A model generated the notes under the pieces. That model searched no databases, was not told the origin of the DNA, and was given only the letters and a program-made list of their open reading frames with translations. From Bradyrhizobium sp. G127 (GTDB lineage: Bacteria > Pseudomonadota > Alphaproteobacteria > Rhizobiales > Xanthobacteraceae), in NCBI RefSeq assembly GCF_021502575.1, contig NZ_JAKFGN010000002.1, positions 372,001 through 436,000 on the forward strand: 64,000 nt of DNA. The letters run 5' to 3'. The position numbers and the translations under genes were made by a program. The stretch's first letter is position 1. Every line of letters begins with the position of its first letter. Positions 1-8,629 of the stretch are shown piece by piece.

Positions 1-39
1 GGGGGGCACCGACACGAGATCGCGCGCAATGTCCAGATT

Positions 40-129
40 GTCATTGCCGGGCTTGACCCGGCAATCCATCTCCCAGGAAATGTATTTCCCGAAGTGAGAT
101 GGATACGCGGGTCAAGCCCGCGTATGACG
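40..129. repeat. Palindromic intergenic repeat, copy 1
   Basis: Two self-complementary cores (CCGGGCTTGACCCGG on the left, CGCGGGTCAAGCCCGCG on the right) are arranged as a larger inverted repeat, ending in GTCATTG and ATGACG. The same architecture recurs at 23472-23573. This is the REP/BIME-like type scattered through Rhizobiales genomes. It ends about 20 bases before the pepT start, so it lies in the pepT leader. Confidence 0.75.
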
Positions 130-151
130 ATCGAAACCGGAGCCGCCCATC

Positions 152-1396
152 TTGTCCCCTAACTTCACCCACACCGTCCTCGACAGATTCCTGCGTTACG
201 TCCGAATCGACACCCAGTCCGATGCGTCGTCGCCCACCTGCCCCTCCACAGAAAAGCAGAAAGACCTCGGCCGCCTGCTCGCCCAGGAATTGCGCGATCT
301 CGGGCTCAAAGACGCGCATATGGACGAGCACGGCTATGTCTATGGCACGCTGCCCGCGAACACCGGCAAGACCGTGCCCGTCATCTGCTTCTGCTCGCAC
401 ATGGACACCTCGCCGGACTGCACCGGCAAGGACGTGAAACCGCAGATCGTTCGCAACTACCGGGGCGGCGACATCATGCTGCCCGCCGATCCAAAGCAGA
501 TCATCCGCGCCGCCGAGCATCCCGCGCTCGCCGAGCAGATCGGCAATGACATCGTCACCACCGACGGCACCACGCTGCTCGGAGCCGACAACAAGGCCGG
601 CGTCGCTGAGATCATGGACGCCGTGCAGGTGCTGCTCGCCAATCCGCAGATCAGGCACGGCACCATCAAGATCCTGTTCACACCCGACGAGGAAATCGGC
701 CGCGGCGCGGACAAGGTCGATCTGACAAAACTCGGCGCCGCCTTCGGCTACACCATCGACGGCGAAAGCGTCGGCCACCTTGAGGACGAAACGTTTTCGG
801 CGGACGGCGTGACCATCACCATCCAGGGCGTCAGCGCGCATCCCGGTTTCGCCAAGGGCAAGATGGAGCACGCGCTCAAGATTGCCGCGCGCATCGTCGA
901 CCGGCTGCCGCAGGACATGACTCCGGAAACCACCGAAGGCCGCGAGGGCTTTCTGCATCCTGTGGGCCTGGAAGGCGGCCTCGACAGCGCAACGCTGTCC
1001 CTGATCGTGCGAGACTTTACCGAACAGGGCCTGAAGGAAAAGGAAGGCCTGCTCGAAGACCTTGTCCGTGCCGTCATGAAGGATTTTCCGCGCTCGTCCT
1101 ACCGGATCGAGGTCAAGCAGCAGTACCGCAACATGAAAGAGGTTCTCGACCGTCACCCCGAAGTGGTCGAGAACGCGCTGGAAGCGATCGGCCGCGCCGG
1201 CGTGCAGCCGGTGCTCAGCAGCATCCGCGGCGGCACCGACGGGTCGCGCCTGTCCTTCATGGGTCTGCCCTGCCCGAACATTTTCGCGGGCGAACACGCC
1301 TTTCACTCGCGCCTCGAATGGGTCAGCGTTCAGGACATGGAAGCGGCGGTGCGAACCATCGTGCACCTCGCGGCGCTCTGGGAAGAAAAAGCATGA
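152..1396 (+). CDS. pepT: Peptidase T (tripeptide aminopeptidase)
   Basis: Cytoplasmic zinc exopeptidase of the M20 family that removes the N-terminal residue of tripeptides. The 414-aa product matches the usual PepT length. Metal and catalytic motifs are visible in order: HMDTSPD, GADNKAGVAEI, DEEIGRG, IDGE and the final AFHSRLEW histidine. The start is a TTG with GGAG about ten bases upstream; no in-frame ATG lies near it, and the sequence upstream is a repeat. Its stop overlaps the next gene's start (ATGA), so the two are probably co-transcribed. Confidence 0.93.
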   Translation: MSPNFTHTVLDRFLRYVRIDTQSDASSPTCPSTEKQKDLGRLLAQELRDLGLKDAHMDEHGYVYGTLPANTGKTVPVICFCSHMDTSPDCTGKDVKPQIVRNYRGGDIMLPADPKQIIRAAEHPALAEQIGNDIVTTDGTTLLGADNKAGVAEIMDAVQVLLANPQIRHGTIKILFTPDEEIGRGADKVDLTKLGAAFGYTIDGESVGHLEDETFSADGVTITIQGVSAHPGFAKGKMEHALKIAARIVDRLPQDMTPETTEGREGFLHPVGLEGGLDSATLSLIVRDFTEQGLKEKEGLLEDLVRAVMKDFPRSSYRIEVKQQYRNMKEVLDRHPEVVENALEAIGRAGVQPVLSSIRGGTDGSRLSFMGLPCPNIFAGEHAFHSRLEWVSVQDMEAAVRTIVHLAALWEEKA

Positions 1397-1980
1397 TCCG
1401 GAATATCAGACGCCTCGGCGCGGCCTTCGCGTTGGCGCTGGTGCTCCTCGCGCCACTGGCTGCAGGAGCACAGGAACAGCTGTTCGACATCACCGTGACG
1501 GCGGATGCGACGAAGGCCAACGGCAGCCCGTGGGACGGCGTGCCGCGGCTCGGCAATTCAAAGCTCAATCTCAACGCGGCCCCCGATATCGCGGTGTGCC
1601 TCGTGCGTGCGAATGCAAAGCCGGAATGCCTGTGGCGTCCCGAAGGACGCCGCCTGTTGTCGGTTTGTCAAAACCAAACGACCTGCACGTTCAGCAATGT
1701 CGCGCTCCAGCCGATGCCGATCGGACTGGTGTTCGTCGATATCGACGCGCGCAACCACGACATTATCGACGTGGCCATCCTGACCGACAAGAACGACGCC
1801 AGGGCCAACGAGGAGATTGCGGATTCGCTGCGCACCGCGATGACGGTACTGACGCCGCAGCGCTCCGAGGACACCAAGGAGCATCTCGTCCGCGATGCGA
1901 AGCTGCTGGCCCTCGCCGATTGCACTGGCGGCAAGCCGTGCCGGCTGACGCGGTCGCAGTTCACGCTAACGAAAAAGTAG
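1393..1980 (+). CDS. Secreted protein of unknown function
   Basis: A 195-aa protein that I do not recognise. The N-terminus is a clear Sec signal peptide (MIRNIRR followed by a hydrophobic stretch and LAAGAQ), so it should be periplasmic. The mature part has four cysteines in two local pairs (CLVRANAKPEC and CQNQTTC), plus CTGGKPC near the C-terminus, which suggests disulfides. The chosen ATG overlaps the pepT stop by four bases, implying translational coupling. A longer upstream start would run inside pepT and lose the signal peptide. Confidence 0.75.
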   Translation: MIRNIRRLGAAFALALVLLAPLAAGAQEQLFDITVTADATKANGSPWDGVPRLGNSKLNLNAAPDIAVCLVRANAKPECLWRPEGRRLLSVCQNQTTCTFSNVALQPMPIGLVFVDIDARNHDIIDVAILTDKNDARANEEIADSLRTAMTVLTPQRSEDTKEHLVRDAKLLALADCTGGKPCRLTRSQFTLTKK

Positions 1981-2029
1981 CCAGACAGCGTGATGAGCGC
2001 ATCTCGTTTACACCGAGAAAGCCAAGTAT

Positions 2030-2338
2030 TTATTCCCGCATCCGCAACTGAAGCATCGGCAGCACGTCGTAGCGCGCGCCGATATTCGCCTTGATCATCG
2101 GGTCTTCCGCGACGATGGCGCGGACGTCATCCATGGTTTCGTTGTCGGCGGTTTCGAACAGCGACATGCCCCAGCCGCCTGACGGATCGGCCACCGGACC
2201 GTGTGCGACGACGCCGCCTTCTGCCAGCAGCGCTTGCAGGAAGTCGCCATGCGCTTTCATCAGCGACTTCTGCTCGAGCGTCATGGTCTTGAGGAAATCG
2301 GGGCCGGGAGGAATGAAACGGCACAGGAAATACTTCAT
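2030..2338 (-). CDS. YciI-like (YCII domain) protein
   Basis: A 102-aa protein with the YCII family look: it begins MKYFLCRFIPPGPDF and continues with a ferredoxin-like alpha/beta dimer pattern including GGVVAHGPVADPSGG and a C-terminal AEDPMIKANIGARYDVLPML. YciI domains are small dimeric proteins that often accompany other enzymes; no reaction can be assigned. An ATG three codons upstream (2347) is also possible but has poorer Shine-Dalgarno spacing. It is convergent with the secreted protein gene before it. Confidence 0.8.
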   Translation of the reverse strand: MKYFLCRFIPPGPDFLKTMTLEQKSLMKAHGDFLQALLAEGGVVAHGPVADPSGGWGMSLFETADNETMDDVRAIVAEDPMIKANIGARYDVLPMLQLRMRE

Positions 2339-2407
2339 CACACACATCGCTCTGGGGGCCGACGATAGCGAGTTGCTTAGGCGGGCAACATGGCGGAGGC
2401 GTGACGG

Positions 2408-2484
2408 TGGTAGGCGGTGACGGATTCGAACCGCCGACCCTCTCGGTGTAAACGAGATGCTCTAACCAGCTGAGCTAACCGCCC
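2408..2484 (-). tRNA. tRNA-Val (anticodon TAC)
   Basis: The minus strand folds as a complete cloverleaf: acceptor GGGCGGT pairs with ACCGCCT, the D arm holds GCTCAGCTGGTTAGAGC, the anticodon loop TTTACAC gives anticodon TAC (valine), and the T loop is GGTTCGAATCC. The 3' CCA is encoded. Confidence 0.95.
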
Positions 2485-2631
2485 TCGATGCCGTTGAATG
2501 ACCGGCGATGCCCGCGTGTTTTAGCTGGACGGGCCCCTTTGGCGCAACCCGGCATCGCCCGCGGCAGGGAATTTGTTTGGGCATGATTCCCCACACGGAC
2601 AGCCTGCTTCGGAGAGGATGCTCCCCTTAAA

Positions 2632-2662
2632 ACAAAGAAAAACGGCGCCCTTTCGGGCGCCG
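2632..2662 (-). terminator. Rho-independent terminator of lon
   Basis: On the minus strand CGGCGCCC-GAAA-GGGCGCCG is followed at once by TTTTTCTTT, 25 bases after the lon stop codon. Confidence 0.88.
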
Positions 2663-2686
2663 CTTCCATCTCGTTCAAAAAGCCGC

Positions 2687-5113
2687 TCAGTGCGCGGTCA
2701 GGCCGCCGGCCGCTTCATCGGCGCCATCCGGCTTGGCCAGCGCCTTGACGTCCTCTTCCCAGACGATCGGAACGGGCTTGCGCACCAGCGCCTTGGCCAG
2801 CACTTCGTCCATCCGAGCGACCGGGATGATCTCCATGCCGCCCTTGATGGCGTCGGAAATCTCCGTCAGGTCCTTGGCGTTGTCTTCCGGAATAAAGACT
2901 GTCTTGATGCCGCCACGTGCGGCCGCAAGCAGCTTTTCTTTCAGACCGCCGATCGGCAGCACCCTGCCCCGCAGCGTGATCTCGCCGGTCATGGCGACAT
3001 CATGCCGGATCGGGATGCCGGTCAGCACCGACACGATCGCGGTCGTCATCGCAACGCCGGCCGACGGACCATCCTTGGGCGTCGCGCCTTCCGGCACGTG
3101 CACATGGATGTCGCGACGGTCGAACAGCGGCGGCTCGATGCCGTAGTTGATCGCCCGCGAGCGGACGTAGGACGCAGCAGCCGAGATCGACTCCTTCATC
3201 ACGTCGCGCAGGTTGCCCGTCACCGTCATGCGGCCCTTGCCGGGCATCATGACGCTTTCGATGGTGAGCAGCTCGCCGCCGACATCGGTCCACGCCAGAC
3301 CCGTCACGACGCCCACCTGGTCGTCGCTCTCGATCTCGCCGTAGCGATACTTCGGCACGCCGAGGAACTCCTCGACCACAGCCGCCGTCACCTTTACCGA
3401 CTTCTTCTTCGAGATCATGAGTTCCTTCACACCCTTGCGGGCCAGTGTCGAAATCTCACGCTCGAGGTTACGCACGCCCGCTTCGCGGGTGTAGCGGCGG
3501 ATCAGGAACGACAGCGCCTCATCGTCGATCGACCATTCCTTCGTGGTCAGGCCGTGCTTGGCGATCGCGTTCGGGATGAGATGCTTGCGGGCGATCTCGA
3601 CCTTCTCGTTCTCGGTGTAGCCGGCAATCCGGATGATCTCCATGCGGTCCATCAGAGGGCCGGGAATATTGAGCGTATTCGCGGTTGTGATGAACATCAC
3701 GTTCGACAGATCGTAGTCGACTTCCAGATAGTGGTCGGCGAACGTCGCGTTCTGCTCGGGGTCGAGGACCTCAAGCAAAGCCGACGACGGATCGCCGCGG
3801 AAGTCCGCGCCCATCTTGTCGATCTCGTCCAGCAGGAATAGCGGGTTCGAGGTCTTCGCCTTGCGCATCGACTGGATGATCTTGCCGGGCATCGAGCCGA
3901 TATAGGTGCGGCGGTGTCCGCGGATTTCCGCTTCATCCCGCACGCCGCCCAGCGACACGCGCACGAACTCACGTCCGGTCGCCTTCGCGATCGACTTGCC
4001 AAGCGAGGTCTTGCCGACGCCCGGAGGGCCGACGAGGCACAGGATCGGTCCGGTCAGCTTGTTGGCGCGAGACTGCACGGCGAGATACTCGACGATGCGG
4101 TCCTTGACCTTCTCAAGCCCGTAGTGATCCGAGTCGAGCACTTCCTGCGCGGCAACGAGGTCCTTCTTGACCTTGGACTTCTTGCCCCATGGAATCGACA
4201 GCAGCCAATCGAGATAGTTGCGCACGACCGTGGCCTCGGCGGACATCGGAGACATCTGCCGCAGCTTCTTGAGCTCGTGGGTCGCCTTCTCGCGAGCTTC
4301 CTTCGAGAGCTTGGTCTTGGCGATCTTCTCTTCCAGATCGGCCAGCTCGTCGCGACCTTCGTCGTCGCCGAGTTCCTTCTGGATCGCCTTCATCTGCTCG
4401 TTGAGGTAGTACTCGCGCTGGGTCTTCTCCATCTGGCGCTTGACGCGCGAGCGGATCTTCTTTTCGACCTGCAGGACCGAGATTTCGCTCTCCATCAGAC
4501 CCATCACCTTCTCAAGGCGCTGGGAGACGGACAGGGTTTCAAGGATCGCCTGACGATCGGAAATCTTGACGGCAAGATGCGACGCCACGGTGTCCGCGAG
4601 CTTCGCGAAATCCGTGATCTGCTGAACGACGCCCACCACCTCGGCGGAAATCTTCTTGTTCAGCTTCACGTAGCTCTCGAAGTCCGACACGACCGAGCGC
4701 GACAGCGCTTCCGCCTCGACGCTCTTGGCGTCGACGTCGGCGAGCGCGACTGCTTCGGCTTCGTAGAAGTCGGAGCGATCGGAATACTTGCCGGCCTTGG
4801 CGCGCTCCAGGCCCTCCACCAGCACCTTCACGGTGCCGTCGGGCAATTTCAGGAGCTGCAACACACTGGCGAGCGTGCCGATCTCATAGATGGAATCCGG
4901 AGCAGGATCATCATCGGACGCATTCTTCTGCGTCGCGAGGAAGATCAGCGCATCGTTCTTCATCACCTCTTCGAGCGCCTTGATCGACTTCTCGCGGCCG
5001 ACGAACAGCGGCACGATCATATGCGGGAAGACGACGATGTCGCGAAGCGGCAGCACCGGATAGGAATGGCTTTCGCCGTGAACGATGGTTGGACGAGGCT
5101 TTGAGGCAGTCAT
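2687..5113 (-). CDS. lon: ATP-dependent Lon protease
   Basis: Cytoplasmic hexameric AAA+ serine protease that degrades misfolded and regulatory proteins. The 808-aa product has the LON substrate-binding N-domain (from about residue 15), a coiled coil, Walker [10 protein letters not shown], Walker [10 protein letters not shown], and the protease domain with the Ser-Lys dyad at Ser684 (KDGPSAG) and Lys725 (GGLKEK). The open frame extends 41 codons upstream, but the ATG chosen has AGGA at good distance and fits family length; an ATG two codons earlier (5119) is possible. It lies downstream of clpX, as is common in alphaproteobacteria, with its own leader. Confidence 0.96.
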   Translation of the reverse strand: MTASKPRPTIVHGESHSYPVLPLRDIVVFPHMIVPLFVGREKSIKALEEVMKNDALIFLATQKNASDDDPAPDSIYEIGTLASVLQLLKLPDGTVKVLVEGLERAKAGKYSDRSDFYEAEAVALADVDAKSVEAEALSRSVVSDFESYVKLNKKISAEVVGVVQQITDFAKLADTVASHLAVKISDRQAILETLSVSQRLEKVMGLMESEISVLQVEKKIRSRVKRQMEKTQREYYLNEQMKAIQKELGDDEGRDELADLEEKIAKTKLSKEAREKATHELKKLRQMSPMSAEATVVRNYLDWLLSIPWGKKSKVKKDLVAAQEVLDSDHYGLEKVKDRIVEYLAVQSRANKLTGPILCLVGPPGVGKTSLGKSIAKATGREFVRVSLGGVRDEAEIRGHRRTYIGSMPGKIIQSMRKAKTSNPLFLLDEIDKMGADFRGDPSSALLEVLDPEQNATFADHYLEVDYDLSNVMFITTANTLNIPGPLMDRMEIIRIAGYTENEKVEIARKHLIPNAIAKHGLTTKEWSIDDEALSFLIRRYTREAGVRNLEREISTLARKGVKELMISKKKSVKVTAAVVEEFLGVPKYRYGEIESDDQVGVVTGLAWTDVGGELLTIESVMMPGKGRMTVTGNLRDVMKESISAAASYVRSRAINYGIEPPLFDRRDIHVHVPEGATPKDGPSAGVAMTTAIVSVLTGIPIRHDVAMTGEITLRGRVLPIGGLKEKLLAAARGGIKTVFIPEDNAKDLTEISDAIKGGMEIIPVARMDEVLAKALVRKPVPIVWEEDVKALAKPDGADEAAGGLTAH

Positions 5114-5295
5114 GCCCATATTCCTTTTGTTGCGCCCCCTTGCACGCAGTCCGCCGTACTGACGCAACCGCCACAAGGTGCCGTGTGTACCGGAAAAGAA
5201 AGAGCTCTTTTGAGCCACTGGCCGCGATACGGCCACTCACCCGCCCGGGTCGATTGCTGCGAATCTCGGAAGGTCTTCGTTCCGCAGCACACCAT

Positions 5296-5324
5296 TAGGT
5301 GGCTATGGCATATGGGGGTGTCAA
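5296..5324 (-). promoter_or_regulatory. Candidate lon promoter
   Basis: Minus strand reads TTGACA, a 17-base spacer, then CACCTAAT. The -35 is perfect, the -10 is weak. A CTTG begins one base upstream of the -35, but no good heat-shock -10 lies at the expected distance, so I call it sigma-70-like. Confidence 0.35.
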
Positions 5325-5382
5325 GAGAGCGAAAACCCCTGCCAGTCTTGGCTTATTCTAAAGCGGAGACGAACACGACAAT

Positions 5383-5407
5383 GGCTGCCGAAGGGCATTC
5401 GGCAGCC
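5383..5407. terminator. Hairpin after clpX
   Basis: Perfect 10-bp stem GGCTGCCGAA / TTCGGCAGCC with a 5-base loop, 38 bases beyond the clpX stop. The T run follows only on the plus strand (CGTTTTG), so termination of clpX here is plausible but not certain. Confidence 0.5.
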
Positions 5408-5444
5408 CGTTTTGTCGGAAAACCGCCAACGGTTTCCCTGCGCC

Positions 5445-6713
<1,269 letters not shown>

Positions 6714-6785
6714 TCCTGTCTCCGTCCGCCGCTCGATCTTGTCTCAGGGGTTTGCCCCATCCCGGTACAGACCGGCATGACGTGT

Positions 6786-6814
6786 AGATAGGAGCAAAAA
6801 CCGTACCAAAAAAG
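6786..6814 (-). promoter_or_regulatory. Candidate RpoH-type promoter of clpX
   Basis: Minus strand reads CTTT, an 18-base spacer, then CCTATCT. The alphaproteobacterial heat-shock consensus is about CTTG-N17/18-CYTATNT; the -10 matches fully and the -35 has one mismatch. It lies 73 bases before the clpX start. Confidence 0.4.
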
Positions 6815-7020
6815 ACCCTGCACTCCAGTTTCCCGTGCGAATCACGGTTCAATCGAATCCCCGGTCATCGTAACCCACAAACACTAGCCAATCATGGTGC
6901 CACCCGACTATCAAGAATTCGCTAACCCGCAAAACAGCCAACTCCGTGATCTTGGCGCAATTTTGCGCCTTTTCAGGGACAGTCGGCAACGAATTCATTG
7001 CAGCGTTGCGGGAATGACAC

Positions 7021-7052
7021 GGGCGGACCGGCGGAACTCCGCCGGTCCGCCC
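7021..7052 (-). terminator. GC-rich hairpin after zinc-ribbon gene
   Basis: A perfect 15-bp inverted repeat (GGGCGGACCGGCGGA and its complement, 2-base centre) ends 10 bases beyond the stop of the preceding minus-strand gene. No U tract follows, so it may be a strong pause or RNA-stability element rather than a classical terminator. Confidence 0.55.
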
Positions 7053-7062
7053 TCGGTGGGCG

Positions 7063-7830
7063 TCAGGAGCCAATGATGCCCTTGAGGCCCGCGTAGATCG
7101 AGCCCGCCGCAGTCGACAAAATGCCGGCCAGCGGACCGGCCGTCTTCATCAATTCCTGAATAATTCTCGCCCGGCGCCGCAACTGGTCCTCCCCGACATA
7201 GGGGCCCAGGATCTTCGCCACGCGATAGGCCGCCGCATTCGGCTTGTCACCCTGCGACAGCGAACTGGCAAGAAGCTGCAGCATCAAAATGCCGAGGATA
7301 TTACCGGTCACAAAGGCCAGCGCGATGCTCGCGGAGTATTCGAGCACCTCGCGCCATTCGATCCACGGTCCCGGAAGGATGGGAACATGGTCGTTGAAGC
7401 CGGTCACCGTCAGCATGCAGAATACGCTGAGCAGCGCTGTCAGGACTCCGACAATGGTTGCCCCGCGATATCCAACTTTCTGGATTGCGTAGATCGCAAA
7501 GCCGAACGGCAACGGAATCAGCACCGACGCAATGCGCAGATAGAGCGGCGACACGTTCAGCACGATGGTGACGATGATGTGGGCCGCAACCAGCAGGATC
7601 GTGGGGATCAGAATGTAGGCGATGCTGTGAACAGCGAAGGACCGGACCGGATGACGGCGGCGGTACAGTCGCGCGCTGACATTGTCGAACTCGCGCCTCA
7701 CCTTTTCGATGTCGGCGACGATGTCCTCAATTTCGAGAAGCACCGGCCGCACAACGCGGAGATCGCGCGAACAATGCTTGCAGACGAGCGCTTCGTCTTT
7801 CACCTTCTCGGCGCAGAACGGACATTCCAT
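7063..7830 (-). CDS. Zinc-ribbon membrane protein, unknown function
   Basis: A 255-aa protein I cannot place in a named family. It starts with a zinc ribbon (CPFC at residues 3-6, CKHC at 17-20, then SRD), has a short helical segment rich in charged residues (about 30-60), then four or so hydrophobic membrane spans (roughly 65-90, 95-115, 122-145, 165-190), and a basic amphipathic tail ending in a glycine-rich segment. It shares the ribbon and the SRD boundary with the next gene upstream, so the two probably arose from a common module. It is the last gene of a four-gene minus-strand set behind the CHAT protease. Confidence 0.75.
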   Translation of the reverse strand: MECPFCAEKVKDEALVCKHCSRDLRVVRPVLLEIEDIVADIEKVRREFDNVSARLYRRRHPVRSFAVHSIAYILIPTILLVAAHIIVTIVLNVSPLYLRIASVLIPLPFGFAIYAIQKVGYRGATIVGVLTALLSVFCMLTVTGFNDHVPILPGPWIEWREVLEYSASIALAFVTGNILGILMLQLLASSLSQGDKPNAAAYRVAKILGPYVGEDQLRRRARIIQELMKTAGPLAGILSTAAGSIYAGLKGIIGS

Positions 7831-7860
7831 CAGAATGCCGGTGCGTGTGGGGTGAACATG

Positions 7861-8076
7861 TCAGTTCCGCCGCAATGAGAGGCGCTGGCGGCGCCGAAGC
7901 GTTTCAAGTTCTGCCTTCGCATGCGCAAGTTCGTCCGTGGCCAAGGCCCGCTTGCGGATGAGATCGTCCCGCTCGGCAATCAGCGTTTCAGGAACCGTGA
8001 TATCGCGCGAACATGAGCTGCAAACCATTGCGCGGGGAGCGACGGGTTGCGTGCAGAAGGGGCACTCGTCCGTCAT
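7861..8076 (-). CDS. Small zinc-ribbon coiled-coil protein
   Basis: A 71-aa protein: zinc ribbon (CPFC at residues 5-8, CSSC at 19-22, SRD) followed by a charged helix (about 30-68) that should form a coiled coil and ends in arginines. No membrane segment or signal peptide. The ribbon is closely like that of the larger membrane protein 30 bases downstream. Its start is only five bases from the stop of the upstream secreted protein gene, so the genes are almost certainly one transcript. Function unknown. Confidence 0.72.
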   Translation of the reverse strand: MTDECPFCTQPVAPRAMVCSSCSRDITVPETLIAERDDLIRKRALATDELAHAKAELETLRRRQRLSLRRN

Positions 8077-8081
8077 GCGGG

Positions 8082-8537
8082 TCAGGGCGCCACTTTGAGT
8101 GTGAAGCTGGTGGTCGCGGTGCGGCCGTCGGAATCCTTCACATCGACGCGAATGAGGTGGTCGCCGGCGGGCAGTTCGGCGTCGGGCATATCGATGCCGG
8201 TGGGAACTACGAAGGGCTTCAGACGCGACGTCAGATCGACGGCGGGACTTTTTATATATGTCACCTTCAGTGAATCGGTGTCGATCTTGGCACCGCCAAA
8301 GGATTCGAATTTCAACTGCAGCCGCATCGGCGACCGCGCGGCGTCAGGACTGCCGACCAGTTCGATCTTCGGTCCGCGCGTGATGCCGCGGGTGGCGACA
8401 GCAACCCCGCCTTTCGGCGGCGGCAGCTTGGCCTCATCCGGAGAAATCAGAACCGTTCCCGCACTCGCACCGGGTGAAACCATCGACACAACAAGCCCGG
8501 CCGCCAAGCCAGCCGCCTGAAACAGCGAACGCCGCAT
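8082..8537 (-). CDS. Small secreted beta-rich protein, unknown function
   Basis: A 151-aa protein with an N-terminal signal peptide (MRRSLFQAAGLAAGLVV, cleavage likely near ASAG; the RR is only weakly Tat-like). The mature part looks all-beta, with a C-terminal pattern ELPAGDHLIRVDVKDSDGR and TTSFTLKV reminiscent of Ig-like or copper-resistance CopC-type domains, but I cannot assign a family. The ATG at 8537 has GGGGAG eight bases upstream. It lies between the CHAT protease and the zinc-ribbon genes. Confidence 0.72.
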   Translation of the reverse strand: MRRSLFQAAGLAAGLVVSMVSPGASAGTVLISPDEAKLPPPKGGVAVATRGITRGPKIELVGSPDAARSPMRLQLKFESFGGAKIDTDSLKVTYIKSPAVDLTSRLKPFVVPTGIDMPDAELPAGDHLIRVDVKDSDGRTATTSFTLKVAP

Positions 8538-8629
8538 TTCCAAATCTCCCCAACCGCCAAATCTCTTTCAAGCAATGCCGCGAGCCTACAGCACGGCGGG
8601 ATTTTTCGAAAGACGTCTCTCTTTTTACC

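Larger units (their letters stand above)
5114..5444. other. lon-clpX intergenic region
   Basis: This 331-base gap holds the probable lon promoter and a hairpin after clpX. No convincing gene is seen; the short open frames on either strand lack ribosome sites and family resemblance. Confidence 0.6.
6714..7062. other. Intergenic region upstream of clpX
   Basis: This 349-base gap contains the presumed clpX promoter and, at its far end, the hairpin following the zinc-ribbon membrane protein gene. I see no gene in it. Confidence 0.6.

Noticed and set aside
41-1366. Long minus-strand open frame (441 codons) opposite pepT
   Set aside because: It mirrors pepT codons in high-GC DNA, has no family motifs or ribosome site, and pepT itself has all its metal motifs. 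Similar long antisense frames opposite lon, clpX, glnA, the AI-2E transporter and thiolase were set aside for the same reason.
5114-5236. Lon with a 41-residue N-terminal extension
   Set aside because: The extension has arginine-rich, GC-driven composition, no ribosome site, and lies in the promoter-proximal leader.
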